Of a DNA stretch of 37,877 nucleotides, positions 25,015-32,824 are shown piece after piece (positions within the stretch are counted from its first letter, which is position 1; the number at the start of each line of letters is the position of its first letter). The notes beneath the pieces are model-generated. The model did not search any database and was not told the DNA's origin. It saw nothing but the letters and a program-made list of their open reading frames with translations. This DNA is from CAZTHK01 sp964613215 (GTDB lineage Bacteria > Krumholzibacteriota > Krumholzibacteriia > Krumholzibacteriales > CAZTHK01): positions 1 through 37,877 of the forward strand of contig CAZTHK010000029.1 in NCBI GenBank assembly GCA_964613215.1. The letters are read 5' to 3'. Position numbers and translations under genes: made by a program.

Positions 25015-26049
25015 ATGAGAGGAACGCAAAAGATACTTTCCACAGAAGAAGAATCACTATGGACAGAACTGGTGGAAAAAACTCAATACCGGGATATCTT
25101 TTATCTGCCTGAATATATCAGGATACTTGCCGGCCATATGGATGCAACCGGTCACCTCTACTTCTACGGCAATGAAAATAAATATATAATCTATCCATTC
25201 ATGGTAAGAAAAATCGACCGGAGGTACCGGGACATTGTATCTCCATGGTACTATGGCGGGCCATTATTCTACGGGGATATCGGCAGGGATGAGGTAGAAC
25301 AATTTCTAAGTGAGTTCGGGGATTTCTGCAGGGATGAAAAGATAGTATCGGAATTTTCACGGTTCAATCCATATCTGGAAAATTTCAGAAATATGGAAAA
25401 CCAAATTGACCTTTATGAAATCGGCAGGGTGGTGTGGGTCGATCTAACCCAGGATCTTGATTCCATATTCATGAACTCCTTCTCCTCCGCCTGCCGGAGA
25501 AGTATCAGAAAGAGCAAAAAGGTGGAATTAAAGATTCACTGGAGCAACCGGGAGAAGCACCTCAGGGCCTTCCACTCCTTATATGTCGCCTCCATGAAAG
25601 CCAAGGATGCACGGGGATTCTACTACTTCCCCTATCATTTTCTTACCCGGCTGCTGGAGAATTTAAGGGACAGCTTCATTCTGATAACTGCCGAATATGA
25701 CCATAAGATTGTAGGCGGAAATATATATCTGTATAAATACGGGACCATGTACTACTATCTGGGTGCCAGGGATCCACGATATCCAAAGGCCAACGCCTCC
25801 AACCGGATCATGTTCGAGGGGATAAAATACGGCAGGGAACACGGCCTGAAAATATTCGATATAGGAGGAGGCCCGGTAGACAGCGGGCTGCTCAGGTTCA
25901 AGAAAAAGTTCTCCAACCGGACGAAAACCCTGTACGGTCATAAAAGGATACACCAGCGGCAAACTTACCGGGATCTATGCAGCGAAGCGGGCAAGAATCC
26001 TGAATCGCTGCAGTATGAACAGGCTTCCTTCTTCCCCGAGTACCGGTAA
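25015..26049 (+). CDS. FemAB/GNAT-type acyl or aminoacyl transferase
   Basis: This is a 344-aa protein of the FemAB-like double-GNAT group. The first half carries WYYGGPLFYGD near residues 77-87. The second half has the SACRRSIRKSKK helix near 158-169 and LYVASMKAKDARGFYYFPYHF near 189-209. The acetyltransferase core includes KIVGGNIYLYKYGTMYYYLGA (about 231-251), then ANASNRIMFEGIKYGREHG and FDIGGG. Relatives in surface-polysaccharide or peptidoglycan loci transfer amino acids or acyl groups to sugars, peptides or lipids; the exact donor is unknown. GGGAGAAAA precedes the ATG. It is followed 26 bases later by a formyltransferase, suggesting joint modification of one product. Confidence 0.82.
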   Translation: MRGTQKILSTEEESLWTELVEKTQYRDIFYLPEYIRILAGHMDATGHLYFYGNENKYIIYPFMVRKIDRRYRDIVSPWYYGGPLFYGDIGRDEVEQFLSEFGDFCRDEKIVSEFSRFNPYLENFRNMENQIDLYEIGRVVWVDLTQDLDSIFMNSFSSACRRSIRKSKKVELKIHWSNREKHLRAFHSLYVASMKAKDARGFYYFPYHFLTRLLENLRDSFILITAEYDHKIVGGNIYLYKYGTMYYYLGARDPRYPKANASNRIMFEGIKYGREHGLKIFDIGGGPVDSGLLRFKKKFSNRTKTLYGHKRIHQRQTYRDLCSEAGKNPESLQYEQASFFPEYR

Positions 26050-26075
26050 GGGCAAAATCCACCCGGGAGGAAACA

Positions 26076-26990
26076 ATGGACCATAGAGTAAATGTAGTTT
26101 ATATAGGCAATTCGGCTGACCTGATCAAACTGATCCATGCTTCCGGCTTCTCCTCCCTTACGCAGGTTATTATAGAAAAGGGTGTGGAGCAACTGTTAAC
26201 TGCCTGCGACAGGTGCGGCCTTAAACCCTCCGTAATAAATCAGGAGCTAAAATCGAAAAAAGGATTATCGGAATACCTCGGCTCCATCCTGGAAAGGGAG
26301 AATCCCGATCTGGTCATTGTTGGTATATTCGGGAGAAAAATTCCGGCAGGAATAGTAGAACGGTACAGGGGCAGGATTGTCAATATCCACCCGGGGCTGC
26401 TGCCCGGATACCGGGGCAGGCATCCGGTAAGATGGGCCATGGTCAATGGAGAGAGCAAGTGCGGGGTGAGTATTCACTTCATGGAAGAAACCATTGATAC
26501 AGGCGACATAGTATACCAGCAGGAGGTAGAGATAACCGATGCCGATGACATCGGTACCATGTACACAAAACTGGCCATAACCGCATCCGGGGGCATAGAT
26601 ATGATATTACAAAAGATCATCCGGCAGGAAAAACTTGAGCGGATAGAGCAACAGCGGGAGGAGGCCTCCTACTTCCCGCCCCGTAAGCCTTCGGACAGTC
26701 TGATCAACTGGGAAAATTCCGCCCGGGAGATATTCAATCTCAGCCGTGTATCGGTGGATGACTACAGGGCGTTCACCCTCTTCCGGGGGAAAAAGCTGGA
26801 GATAATCAGATGTGTTTTCTTCGAGCATAATGGCGGTCATCCCGGCAGGGTAATGAGTATTACACAGAACGCAATTCAGGTATCCACCGGAGAAGGTTCC
26901 ATTATCATCAACAGTTACGTATATGGCGGAATAGCAGATAACCGGGAACTGCTGTCCAGGTTGCAACCCGGTGATATCCTGGGGGAGTAA
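26076..26990 (+). CDS. formyltransferase-family protein (Fmt/ArnA/sugar-N-formyl type)
   Basis: This 304-aa enzyme is likely to move a formyl group from 10-formyltetrahydrofolate to an amine. The family catalytic triad is visible: Asn and His in VNIHPGLLPGYRGRHPVRWA near 101-120, and the Asp in ETIDTGDIVYQQ near 136-147. PPRKPSDSLINWENSAREI near 202-220 matches the start of the Fmt C-terminal domain, which here is short. Divergence from Fmt at the N-terminus (GNSADLIKLIHASG) and the FemAB neighbour argue for a metabolite or sugar substrate, not Met-tRNA. GGGAGGAAAC precedes ATG 26076. Confidence 0.82.
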   Translation: MDHRVNVVYIGNSADLIKLIHASGFSSLTQVIIEKGVEQLLTACDRCGLKPSVINQELKSKKGLSEYLGSILERENPDLVIVGIFGRKIPAGIVERYRGRIVNIHPGLLPGYRGRHPVRWAMVNGESKCGVSIHFMEETIDTGDIVYQQEVEITDADDIGTMYTKLAITASGGIDMILQKIIRQEKLERIEQQREEASYFPPRKPSDSLINWENSAREIFNLSRVSVDDYRAFTLFRGKKLEIIRCVFFEHNGGHPGRVMSITQNAIQVSTGEGSIIINSYVYGGIADNRELLSRLQPGDILGE

Positions 26991-27020
26991 CCACTCAAGG
27001 AGATATAGAAACAACTCCAG

Positions 27021-27571
27021 TTGCCGCTCTGTCATCTTGATCCGGCGGCTGAGCCGGAAAGTGTGACTACCGGGGGGGGGATAAAACCAGTCGGATCCGG
27101 ACTGTACTGCTGGATGATCAATCTGGGCGCACTGGTGGTACCACTGGTAGCCGGATGGCTGAGGGGCTTCTCCTGGAGATACGTCTTTATCGCCAGCGGG
27201 ATTTACTGCGCTCTGATGATAATTCCCACCCTGTTTCTCTACCGCCATCCTCCTAAGCCTGAAAGCACCAAAAAACTGTTAGCATGTTCCCCCTGATACT
27301 GTACAATGAATATTTCGATGAATACACCTTCCAAACCCGGCTACGGGCCAGAAAGGTGATGTACTTCATTTACGGCATTCTGACAGTCTGCTCTGTGCTG
27401 GTTCTTATGCTGGTTTCCACGGTAACATCGAAGACCTTAATCCAGGCGGGGATCATGTTCCTGGTGGGGTGGACGGCCTGTTTACCCGGCGGTCTTCAAT
27501 CTTATCCCATAACCATGGATCCCTCCGGAACCGGGGGACTGGCAGAGATGAAACAGCCTGTAATAGTGTAA
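27021..27571 (+). pseudogene. decayed MFS transporter, two fragments in different frames
   Basis: The first fragment (to 27296) reads GSGLYCWMINLGALVVPLVA and FSWRYVFIASGIYCALMIIP, typical of an interior transmembrane pair of major facilitator transporters. It begins without a sensible N-terminus. The second (27284-27571) lies in another frame and carries two more hydrophobic segments (KVMYFIYGILTVCSVLVLML, AGIMFLVGWTACLPGG). Together they are well short of the 400 or more residues of a working transporter, with both a frameshift and missing parts. The remaining stretch to 27716 shows no gene. Confidence 0.6.
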
Positions 27572-27716
27572 CTTGCCGGCACCTTGATAACTGAAACGCC
27601 CTCCCGTACCATATGAATTGCTGCAGGTTGAAATACTTTCTTGAGAATCAGAGCATCCTGTACGAATAAGCTTGGCAGGTCAGGAGAACACTGCCCAACC
27701 ACCTGAAGTCAACCAA

Positions 27717-29015
27717 TCAGCTGATGATCTTTCTGTCCGGAGAGATATCACGGTACTCCCGGTTATCCATGATCTTCCTTATCCGCCTGACCACCTCCCT
27801 CACCTCCCAATAGGTATTATAGAGAGGTGATGGAGTCAGGCGAATGATATCGGGCGGCCTGAAATCAGCCACCACTCCCCTTCGGTCCAGGGCCTCTTTA
27901 ATCACCATAGCATCACCGGCTCGAGCCAGTGCTACATGCCCTCCCCTCTCATGGATACTGCGTGGAGTTATCACTTCAAAATTATACGGCTCCTCCCCCA
28001 GAATATTCTCAGCCAGAAATATCAGGTATGAGGTCATGTTAAGAGATTTCTCCCTGATTCTTTCTATCCCGGCATCCAGGATAACTTTCAGAGCTCCCTC
28101 CACTCCGGCAGCGCCCAAAACCCCGGGGGAGGATACCTGCCAGCCACCCGCGCCGGGGGCATGCTGAAAATCAAGCTTCAGATCGAATTGGCTCTCCTTC
28201 TTATTACCGAACCATCCGGCCAATCCTGGTTCCCGGTGGAAGTGCCTCCTGTTCAGATAGAGGAAACCCGGTGCTCCGGGCCCCCCACAGAGGTATTTGT
28301 AGCTGCACCACATGGCGAAATCGACCCCCCACTCATCGAAGCGGTGGGGAATCACCCCCACTGAATGGGAACAATCGAATCCGATTATTATTCCCCTCTC
28401 ATGTGCTTCCTCCACCAGCCCTGCCATATCCAGAAGCTGTCCGCTCCGGTAAAAAACAGAGGGCAGAAGAGCCATCGCCACTTCCCCGGTCATTGAGTCC
28501 ACCAGCTCCTGGTACCCGGTCAGACGGTTATCATTACCCCCCACCAGAACAAGATGCTTCCCCCAATCCAGTCCTTTCAATCCTATCTGGCTCTTAAGAG
28601 CATAGATGTCACTTGAGAAATCCTGTGAACATGCAAGTATCCTGGTTCTTTCTCCCTCCGGCCGGTACAGAGTGCCGACCAGGGAATGTATATTGAATGT
28701 GGTGGTTCCGGTACAGATTACCTCATCCCCATCCGCACCCACCAGCGAAGCAGCCCTCTCCCCCAGCCTCTCAGCCATCCAGAACCAGGGGGGATCACCC
28801 TCCAGCCATCCCCCGACCCCCAGTTCAGACCATTCATCCAGAACCCTCTCCACCGCCATCCGGGACTGCCGGGAGATCAACCCCAGTGAATTTCCCAGCA
28901 TATAGATAGTATCCGGCGGTACAACAAAGCAGTCCCTTACCGAAGCCAGGGGATCATCACGGTCAAGCTCCCCGGCGAAATCTTCTCCCAGACTGAAAGA
29001 ATTCATGTCTCTCAT
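27717..29015 (-). CDS. kynU: kynureninase
   Basis: This PLP enzyme cleaves L-kynurenine to anthranilate and alanine (or 3-hydroxykynurenine to 3-hydroxyanthranilate). The 432-aa length is typical. It opens with the family pattern YMLGNSLGL near residues 38-46. GVGGWLEGDPPWFWMAERLG near 66-85, TGTTTFNIHSL near 101-111 and DCSHSVGVIPH near 217-227 follow. The PLP lysine is Lys240 in WCSYKYLCGGPGAPGFLY. RLTPSPLYNTYWEV near the C-terminus is also conserved. No tryptophan dioxygenase or formamidase gene is beside it, so it may salvage imported kynurenine. GGATGCG lies close before ATG 29015; ATG 29006 is an alternative. Confidence 0.96.
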   Translation of the reverse strand: MRDMNSFSLGEDFAGELDRDDPLASVRDCFVVPPDTIYMLGNSLGLISRQSRMAVERVLDEWSELGVGGWLEGDPPWFWMAERLGERAASLVGADGDEVICTGTTTFNIHSLVGTLYRPEGERTRILACSQDFSSDIYALKSQIGLKGLDWGKHLVLVGGNDNRLTGYQELVDSMTGEVAMALLPSVFYRSGQLLDMAGLVEEAHERGIIIGFDCSHSVGVIPHRFDEWGVDFAMWCSYKYLCGGPGAPGFLYLNRRHFHREPGLAGWFGNKKESQFDLKLDFQHAPGAGGWQVSSPGVLGAAGVEGALKVILDAGIERIREKSLNMTSYLIFLAENILGEEPYNFEVITPRSIHERGGHVALARAGDAMVIKEALDRRGVVADFRPPDIIRLTPSPLYNTYWEVREVVRRIRKIMDNREYRDISPDRKIIS

Positions 29016-29089
29016 CGCATCCTTTTTTTCTGACCATCACCCGGCAGCATCCATACACCCCCTGTATAATATCCGCCCCCCTGCAGCAA

Positions 29090-29791
29090 TTATGCATCCG
29101 CATCTATCTCCGGATGGGACCGGGATTGTGCCTTCTCCAGTTCCGCCACTCTATGATAAAGATAGACCTGTGCACTAATTATCCACATGGATGCAGGAAT
29201 AACTCCTACCGCCAGCAGGAGCAATCCCAGCAGGGCGATAGGGATTCCCAGAAGCCAGATAACGAATATCCGTCCTGCATATCCCCTGGTCATACTCCAG
29301 CTCTTCTTTACCGCCTCCACCGGCTCCATATCCCGGTCTATTACCAGATAGGGAACGAAAGCCAGCTTGCAGGCAAAAATAATTCCCGGAACTACCAGCA
29401 GGATGAATCCGGCAATTACAATTACACTATTCAGAAGCCCCGCCAGAACCACATTGAAGTACTTCCGCTGGAATATGAATATATCCTTAACCTGCGGGGT
29501 TTCCCCCCTGGCAGCCTTGAGGTATGAGTAAAGCCCCCCGTATCTGACCGGATTCATAATCAGGATGGAATAGCCCAGAGTGAACAGAGCAAAGAAAGGG
29601 CTCAGAAACAATTCGCTTTCTGCAGCCTTCCGAGCAATACCAAGAACCACAAAGAATACCGTTAATATTATGGTTATCAGCAATAGCTCAAAGAAATTAT
29701 TCCTGATGATATCCTTGCCGGCTCCGTAACAACCACCCACTGTGAGAGGCCTCTGATAATCAGCCGCTACAGTTCCGTTTTTTTGGTTCAC
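29090..29791 (-). CDS. multi-pass membrane protein (DUF975-like)
   Basis: This 233-aa integral membrane protein has about five to six hydrophobic segments. The stretch VPGIIFACKLAFVPYLVIDR, followed by DMEPVEAVKKSWSMTRGYAG near 134-172, is the conserved core of a family of unknown function seen in many bacteria (DUF975 or related). The start is GTG 29791, supported by GGAAAGGAG six bases upstream. It lies between kynU and the TraB-like gene on the same strand. The role is unknown; a lipid or envelope function is often assumed, without proof. Confidence 0.7.
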   Translation of the reverse strand: MNQKNGTVAADYQRPLTVGGCYGAGKDIIRNNFFELLLITIILTVFFVVLGIARKAAESELFLSPFFALFTLGYSILIMNPVRYGGLYSYLKAARGETPQVKDIFIFQRKYFNVVLAGLLNSVIVIAGFILLVVPGIIFACKLAFVPYLVIDRDMEPVEAVKKSWSMTRGYAGRIFVIWLLGIPIALLGLLLLAVGVIPASMWIISAQVYLYHRVAELEKAQSRSHPEIDADA

Positions 29792-29826
29792 AGCAGACTC
29801 CTTTCCTGAAACCAGGGGGTTAATCC

Positions 29827-30747
29827 CTATAGCTGTTCGAGCTTGAAACCTTCTTTTTCAAGCAGGTCTATCAATCCATTCTCCCCGGACATATGGCCCA
29901 CTCCCACTACTACAAGGTAATCCCCGGAATCCTGGATAAATGTTTTTATCTCCTCCACCCACTTTCTGTTCCGCCGGTTGAGCATTCTTTCACGAATTTC
30001 CGGAAATTCATCCATCCCCTTATTCATGATGTTTTCGATCAGCTCCAGGTTGCCCCTCTTCCAGCCCCGGACAATCCGATTAAGGTATTTCTCAATCCGG
30101 TGATACTCCAGAATGGTCTGATAAAGAAAATTCTCCTGGTTCCTGATTGGCATTGAACTGAACAGTTCGATCTGAAACCGGGGGGTCTCCAGCCAGAGGA
30201 TTTTCTTACCCCTGGCCTTCGCCCGTTTGAACAGATGGTAATCTATCCCAGCGGTCATACTATAACCCAGACGCTGGAGTTCGATCTGATCCAGCATAAG
30301 TGCGGCAAACCAGGGCTTGAATCTGTTTACATAAATAATATCCATGCCGGTGCTTTCCAGCTCGGCCTCTAGCATGCTGTAGACAGAATCACTCAATACT
30401 GATTTCAGATTTCTATCCCCCTGGAAAAACGCTTTATCCATAATCAATTTCTGGAATGTTGGAGTATTTATGCTGTCAAGGTTTGCCTCGAATACAATAT
30501 TTTCCGCTTCCTCAAAGGCGCTGTAAATACGCCGGTCCAGTGGATAATCGGATTCCTTCAGAAGATGAATCGAACCCAGCAGGTACACCCTGCTTTCCTG
30601 CCCGGATAGCTTCCAGAGGCTGATGTGTCGATCCTCTTCAGCCTCCCCGGCAGCAAAGGCGATGAACGTCCTCGCCGGTGCTATAACTGATATCATCGCT
30701 GTGATCACTGTAATGCACAGGATATATCTGCACAACCTGGTCAACAT
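29827..30747 (-). CDS. TraB/GumN-family exported protein
   Basis: This is a 306-aa protein of the TraB/PrgY/GumN family, a proposed metalloprotease-like fold. The frame is open further up, but ATG 30747 is preferred: GGCGGAG lies seven bases before it and a signal peptide follows (MLTRLCRYILCITVITAMIS). The family's first histidine motif is VYLLGSIHLLKESDYPL near residues 54-70. Central segments are GIDYHLFKRAKARGKKILWL and the C-terminal motif DYLVVVGVGHMSGENGLIDLL is near 281-301. Both key GxxH-type motifs are intact. It probably acts in the periplasm; the substrate is unknown. Confidence 0.85.
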   Translation of the reverse strand: MLTRLCRYILCITVITAMISVIAPARTFIAFAAGEAEEDRHISLWKLSGQESRVYLLGSIHLLKESDYPLDRRIYSAFEEAENIVFEANLDSINTPTFQKLIMDKAFFQGDRNLKSVLSDSVYSMLEAELESTGMDIIYVNRFKPWFAALMLDQIELQRLGYSMTAGIDYHLFKRAKARGKKILWLETPRFQIELFSSMPIRNQENFLYQTILEYHRIEKYLNRIVRGWKRGNLELIENIMNKGMDEFPEIRERMLNRRNRKWVEEIKTFIQDSGDYLVVVGVGHMSGENGLIDLLEKEGFKLEQL

Positions 30748-30864
30748 GACTATCTCCGCCTTTTTCTGTTTTCTCCGGAACACTACCTGAAAACATGCCA
30801 GATATATAACCTCATGTATAGCATTATTTCTGTCAGATTCAACCAATAACAAAGCAGAAAATCA

Positions 30865-30893
30865 TTGACCCGGAGGAAAACTTATATTATTAT
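30865..30893 (+). promoter_or_regulatory. sigma-70 promoter of sulfur/Fe-S operon
   Basis: TTGACC (30865-30870) and TATTAT (30888-30893) are 17 bases apart; each hexamer is 5 of 6. Transcription should start near 30900, inside the operator described next. Confidence 0.65.
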
Positions 30894-30914
30894 CCTACTA
30901 AAATGGTAGGGTAT
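30890..30914 (+). promoter_or_regulatory. IscR type-1-like (Rrf2) operator
   Basis: The 25 bases have the core CCTACTAAAATGGTAGG (30894-30910), with TTAT on the left and GTAT on the right. Aligned to the IscR type-1 consensus ATASYYGACTRWWWYAGTCRRSTAT, I count 20 matches of 25. The changed G and C of the half-sites are replaced by a complementary T and A, so symmetry is kept. It overlaps the -10 box and start site. The last gene of the operon encodes an Rrf2 protein with Fe-S-ligand cysteines, so autorepression is likely. Confidence 0.6.
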
Positions 30915-30970
30915 TATTTGATATCCTTTTGAAGCAATAAAGCGGGCCGCCTCTGCAGGAAGGAGAAGAA

Positions 30971-31210
30971 ATGTCCCATATAAAAGTAGATTGCATGAAC
31001 CTTTCATGCCCCATTCCACTGGTGGAAACCAGGAAAGCTGTAAAGAGGGCCTCCCCCGGAGATATAATCGAAATTCGGGGGGATCATAAAGCTTCCGGAA
31101 AGGAAATCCCCATGGCAGTGGAGGCGATGGGCCACCAGATGCTATCGGCCCAGGATGAGGGAGACGGATGGAAGATCACTATAAAGATAAGGAGCGCAGA
31201 TAATGACTGA
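30971..31210 (+). CDS. tusA: TusA-family sulfur carrier
   Basis: This 79-aa cytoplasmic protein carries sulfur as a persulfide. The defining Cys-Pro-x-Pro motif is NLSCPIPLVETRKAV, with Cys13 as the likely acceptor; Cys8 is a second cysteine. The rest matches the beta-alpha-beta fold with GDIIEIRGDHKASGKEIP near 30-47. AGGAGAAGAA precedes the ATG. It is the first gene of the operon, and its stop overlaps the next start by 8 bases, so translation is coupled. In other bacteria TusA feeds thiolation, molybdenum cofactor or sulfur oxidation; here the downstream Fe-S genes suggest sulfur delivery to the scaffold. Confidence 0.93.
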   Translation: MSHIKVDCMNLSCPIPLVETRKAVKRASPGDIIEIRGDHKASGKEIPMAVEAMGHQMLSAQDEGDGWKITIKIRSADND

Positions 31211-31634
31211 GAATAGTGCCGAAAAGATGACTCTGATCCTTCACAGCGGTGAAATGGATAAGGTATACAGCGCCCTGATAATAGGCACCGGTGCGCTGGC
31301 AATGGATATGGAAGCATCCATATTCTTCACCTTCTGGGGTCTGGAAAGGCTCAAGAAGAAGGGGCTGGAAAGGGGTTCCCTCTCCAGAATGAATTTTCTG
31401 GGGCTGGGTAAGTGGATGGTAAAGAGAAAGATGAAAAAAGCGGGGGTTCTGCCGCTGGAGACCCTTCTGCAGGAATTCGTGGAGCTGGGGGGAAAGATAC
31501 TGGTATGTGATATGACCATGAGCGTGATGGGAATAAAGAAGGAAGATCTCAGAGAGGATGTGATATCGGAATACTGCGGGGTGGGCACCTATGTGGATGA
31601 AGCGCGTAATTCCGATATAACTTTGTTTATATAA
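31203..31634 (+). CDS. DsrE-like (DsrE2-type) sulfurtransferase
   Basis: This 143-aa protein is of the DsrE/DsrF-like fold. KMTLILHSGEMDKVYSALII near residues 8-27 and ALAMDMEASIFFTFWGLERL near 31-50 are typical of the DsrE2-type branch often encoded beside TusA. Cysteines at ILVCDMTMSVMGI (about 102) and EYCGVGTYVDEA (about 124) are candidates for persulfide transfer. Members pass sulfane sulfur between rhodanese, TusA and downstream acceptors. It overlaps tusA by 8 bases and precedes the desulfurase homologue by 10. The middle of the protein is very basic (residues 52-78). Confidence 0.85.
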   Translation: MTENSAEKMTLILHSGEMDKVYSALIIGTGALAMDMEASIFFTFWGLERLKKKGLERGSLSRMNFLGLGKWMVKRKMKKAGVLPLETLLQEFVELGGKILVCDMTMSVMGIKKEDLREDVISEYCGVGTYVDEARNSDITLFI

Positions 31635-31644
31635 GGGGAGAAAG

Positions 31645-32805
31645 ATGCAAAGCGAAACCATTTACCTTGATAATTCCGCTGTTACCAGAATGGACGAGAA
31701 AGTGCTGGATTCGATGAAACCCTGTCTGTTCGAACAATACGCTGTGGCCTCTTCCGATTTCGGCTACTCCATGGGTATAACTTCAAAGAAAGCCCTCAAT
31801 GAGGCCAGAGAGAAGCTGTCCGGTATAATATCGGCCGGGCAGGATGAATTTATCTTTACCTCCGGAGCAACCGAATCCAGCAACACCGCCATAAAGGGGG
31901 TTATCAGAAAATCTGCGGAGAGGGGAAAGAACCATATTATTACCACCGCCATCGAGGATTTTCCTGTGCTGAACACACTAAAGAGTCTGGAGAGAGAGGG
32001 AATAAGAGTGAGTTACCTGGAGGTGGACCAGGAGGGGCTGGTAGATCCCGGCAGGCTGGAGGAAGAGATAGGCGGCCAGACCGCCCTGGTATCGGTGCAG
32101 CATGCCAACCAGGAGATTGGAACGGTGCAGGATATTGAATCAATCGGCAGAATCTGCCGCTCCGGGGGGGTTATATTCCATTCCGATGCAACCCATACCT
32201 TCACCAGGCTCCCCATAGATGTGGACCGGCAGAACATAGACCTGCTTACTGTTTCGGCCCATACCATACATGGTCCCAGAGGTACCGGCGGACTATATAT
32301 CAGAAAGAACACCCCCATCTCGAAATGGATGGACGGAGGATATCAGGAGTTCAACCGGAGAGGGGGGGTAGAAAACATTCCCGGAGCAGTGGGCTTCGCC
32401 CGGGCCGCCGGGCTGGTAACAGGGGATGAAAACGCGAGGCTGACCGGGATGCGGGATCATATGATAGAGCGGATCCTGTCAGAGATCGGTCACACTACCC
32501 TCAACGGAAGCAGAACCAGGAGATTGCCCCAGAATGTGAACATCACCTTCAGCCGGGTGGAGGGCGAATCGATAACCCTGCATATGGATATGAGAGGGTT
32601 CGCCCTCTCCACGGGATCGGCCTGTTTCAGCAGCTCGCTGGAAGCAAGCCATGTGATACTCGGCATCGGGGGAGATCACCAGAGAGCTCACGGATCGGTT
32701 CGTTTCTCATTGAGCCGCTACAATAACATGAATGATATAGACAGGACTGTCGAAGAGATAGGAGAAGTGGTGGAGAAGCTGAGAGAAATTAGTCCCCTCA
32801 ACTGA
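31645..32805 (+). CDS. NifS/IscS-family protein lacking the PLP-binding lysine
   Basis: This 386-aa protein is class-I cysteine-desulfurase-like along its whole length: IYLDNSAVTRMDEKVL, FTSGATESSNTAIKG and RFSLSRYNNMNDID. The loop STGSACFSSSLEASH keeps the persulfide cysteine (Cys327). But the internal aldimine lysine, normally in SAHK-x-HGPKG, is Thr207 (SAHTIHGPRG; codon ACC at 32263-32265). The PLP-stacking His is Asp105 (IEDFPVL), and the glutamine after DA-x is His184 (DATHT). The protein thus probably cannot do normal cysteine desulfuration. It may be a structural or sulfur-accepting partner of the scaffold. Archaeoglobus IscS, with Asp for the lysine, is a precedent I recall. GGGGAGAAAG precedes the ATG. 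Confidence 0.9.
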   Translation: MQSETIYLDNSAVTRMDEKVLDSMKPCLFEQYAVASSDFGYSMGITSKKALNEAREKLSGIISAGQDEFIFTSGATESSNTAIKGVIRKSAERGKNHIITTAIEDFPVLNTLKSLEREGIRVSYLEVDQEGLVDPGRLEEEIGGQTALVSVQHANQEIGTVQDIESIGRICRSGGVIFHSDATHTFTRLPIDVDRQNIDLLTVSAHTIHGPRGTGGLYIRKNTPISKWMDGGYQEFNRRGGVENIPGAVGFARAAGLVTGDENARLTGMRDHMIERILSEIGHTTLNGSRTRRLPQNVNITFSRVEGESITLHMDMRGFALSTGSACFSSSLEASHVILGIGGDHQRAHGSVRFSLSRYNNMNDIDRTVEEIGEVVEKLREISPLN

Positions 32806-32824
32806 AATAACAGGGAGGTGCTGA

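Noticed and set aside
27502..27702. 66-codon minus-strand frame between the MFS fragments and kynU
   Set aside because: Overlaps the pseudogene; no recognised motif or ribosome site. Weak transposase-like impression could not be supported.
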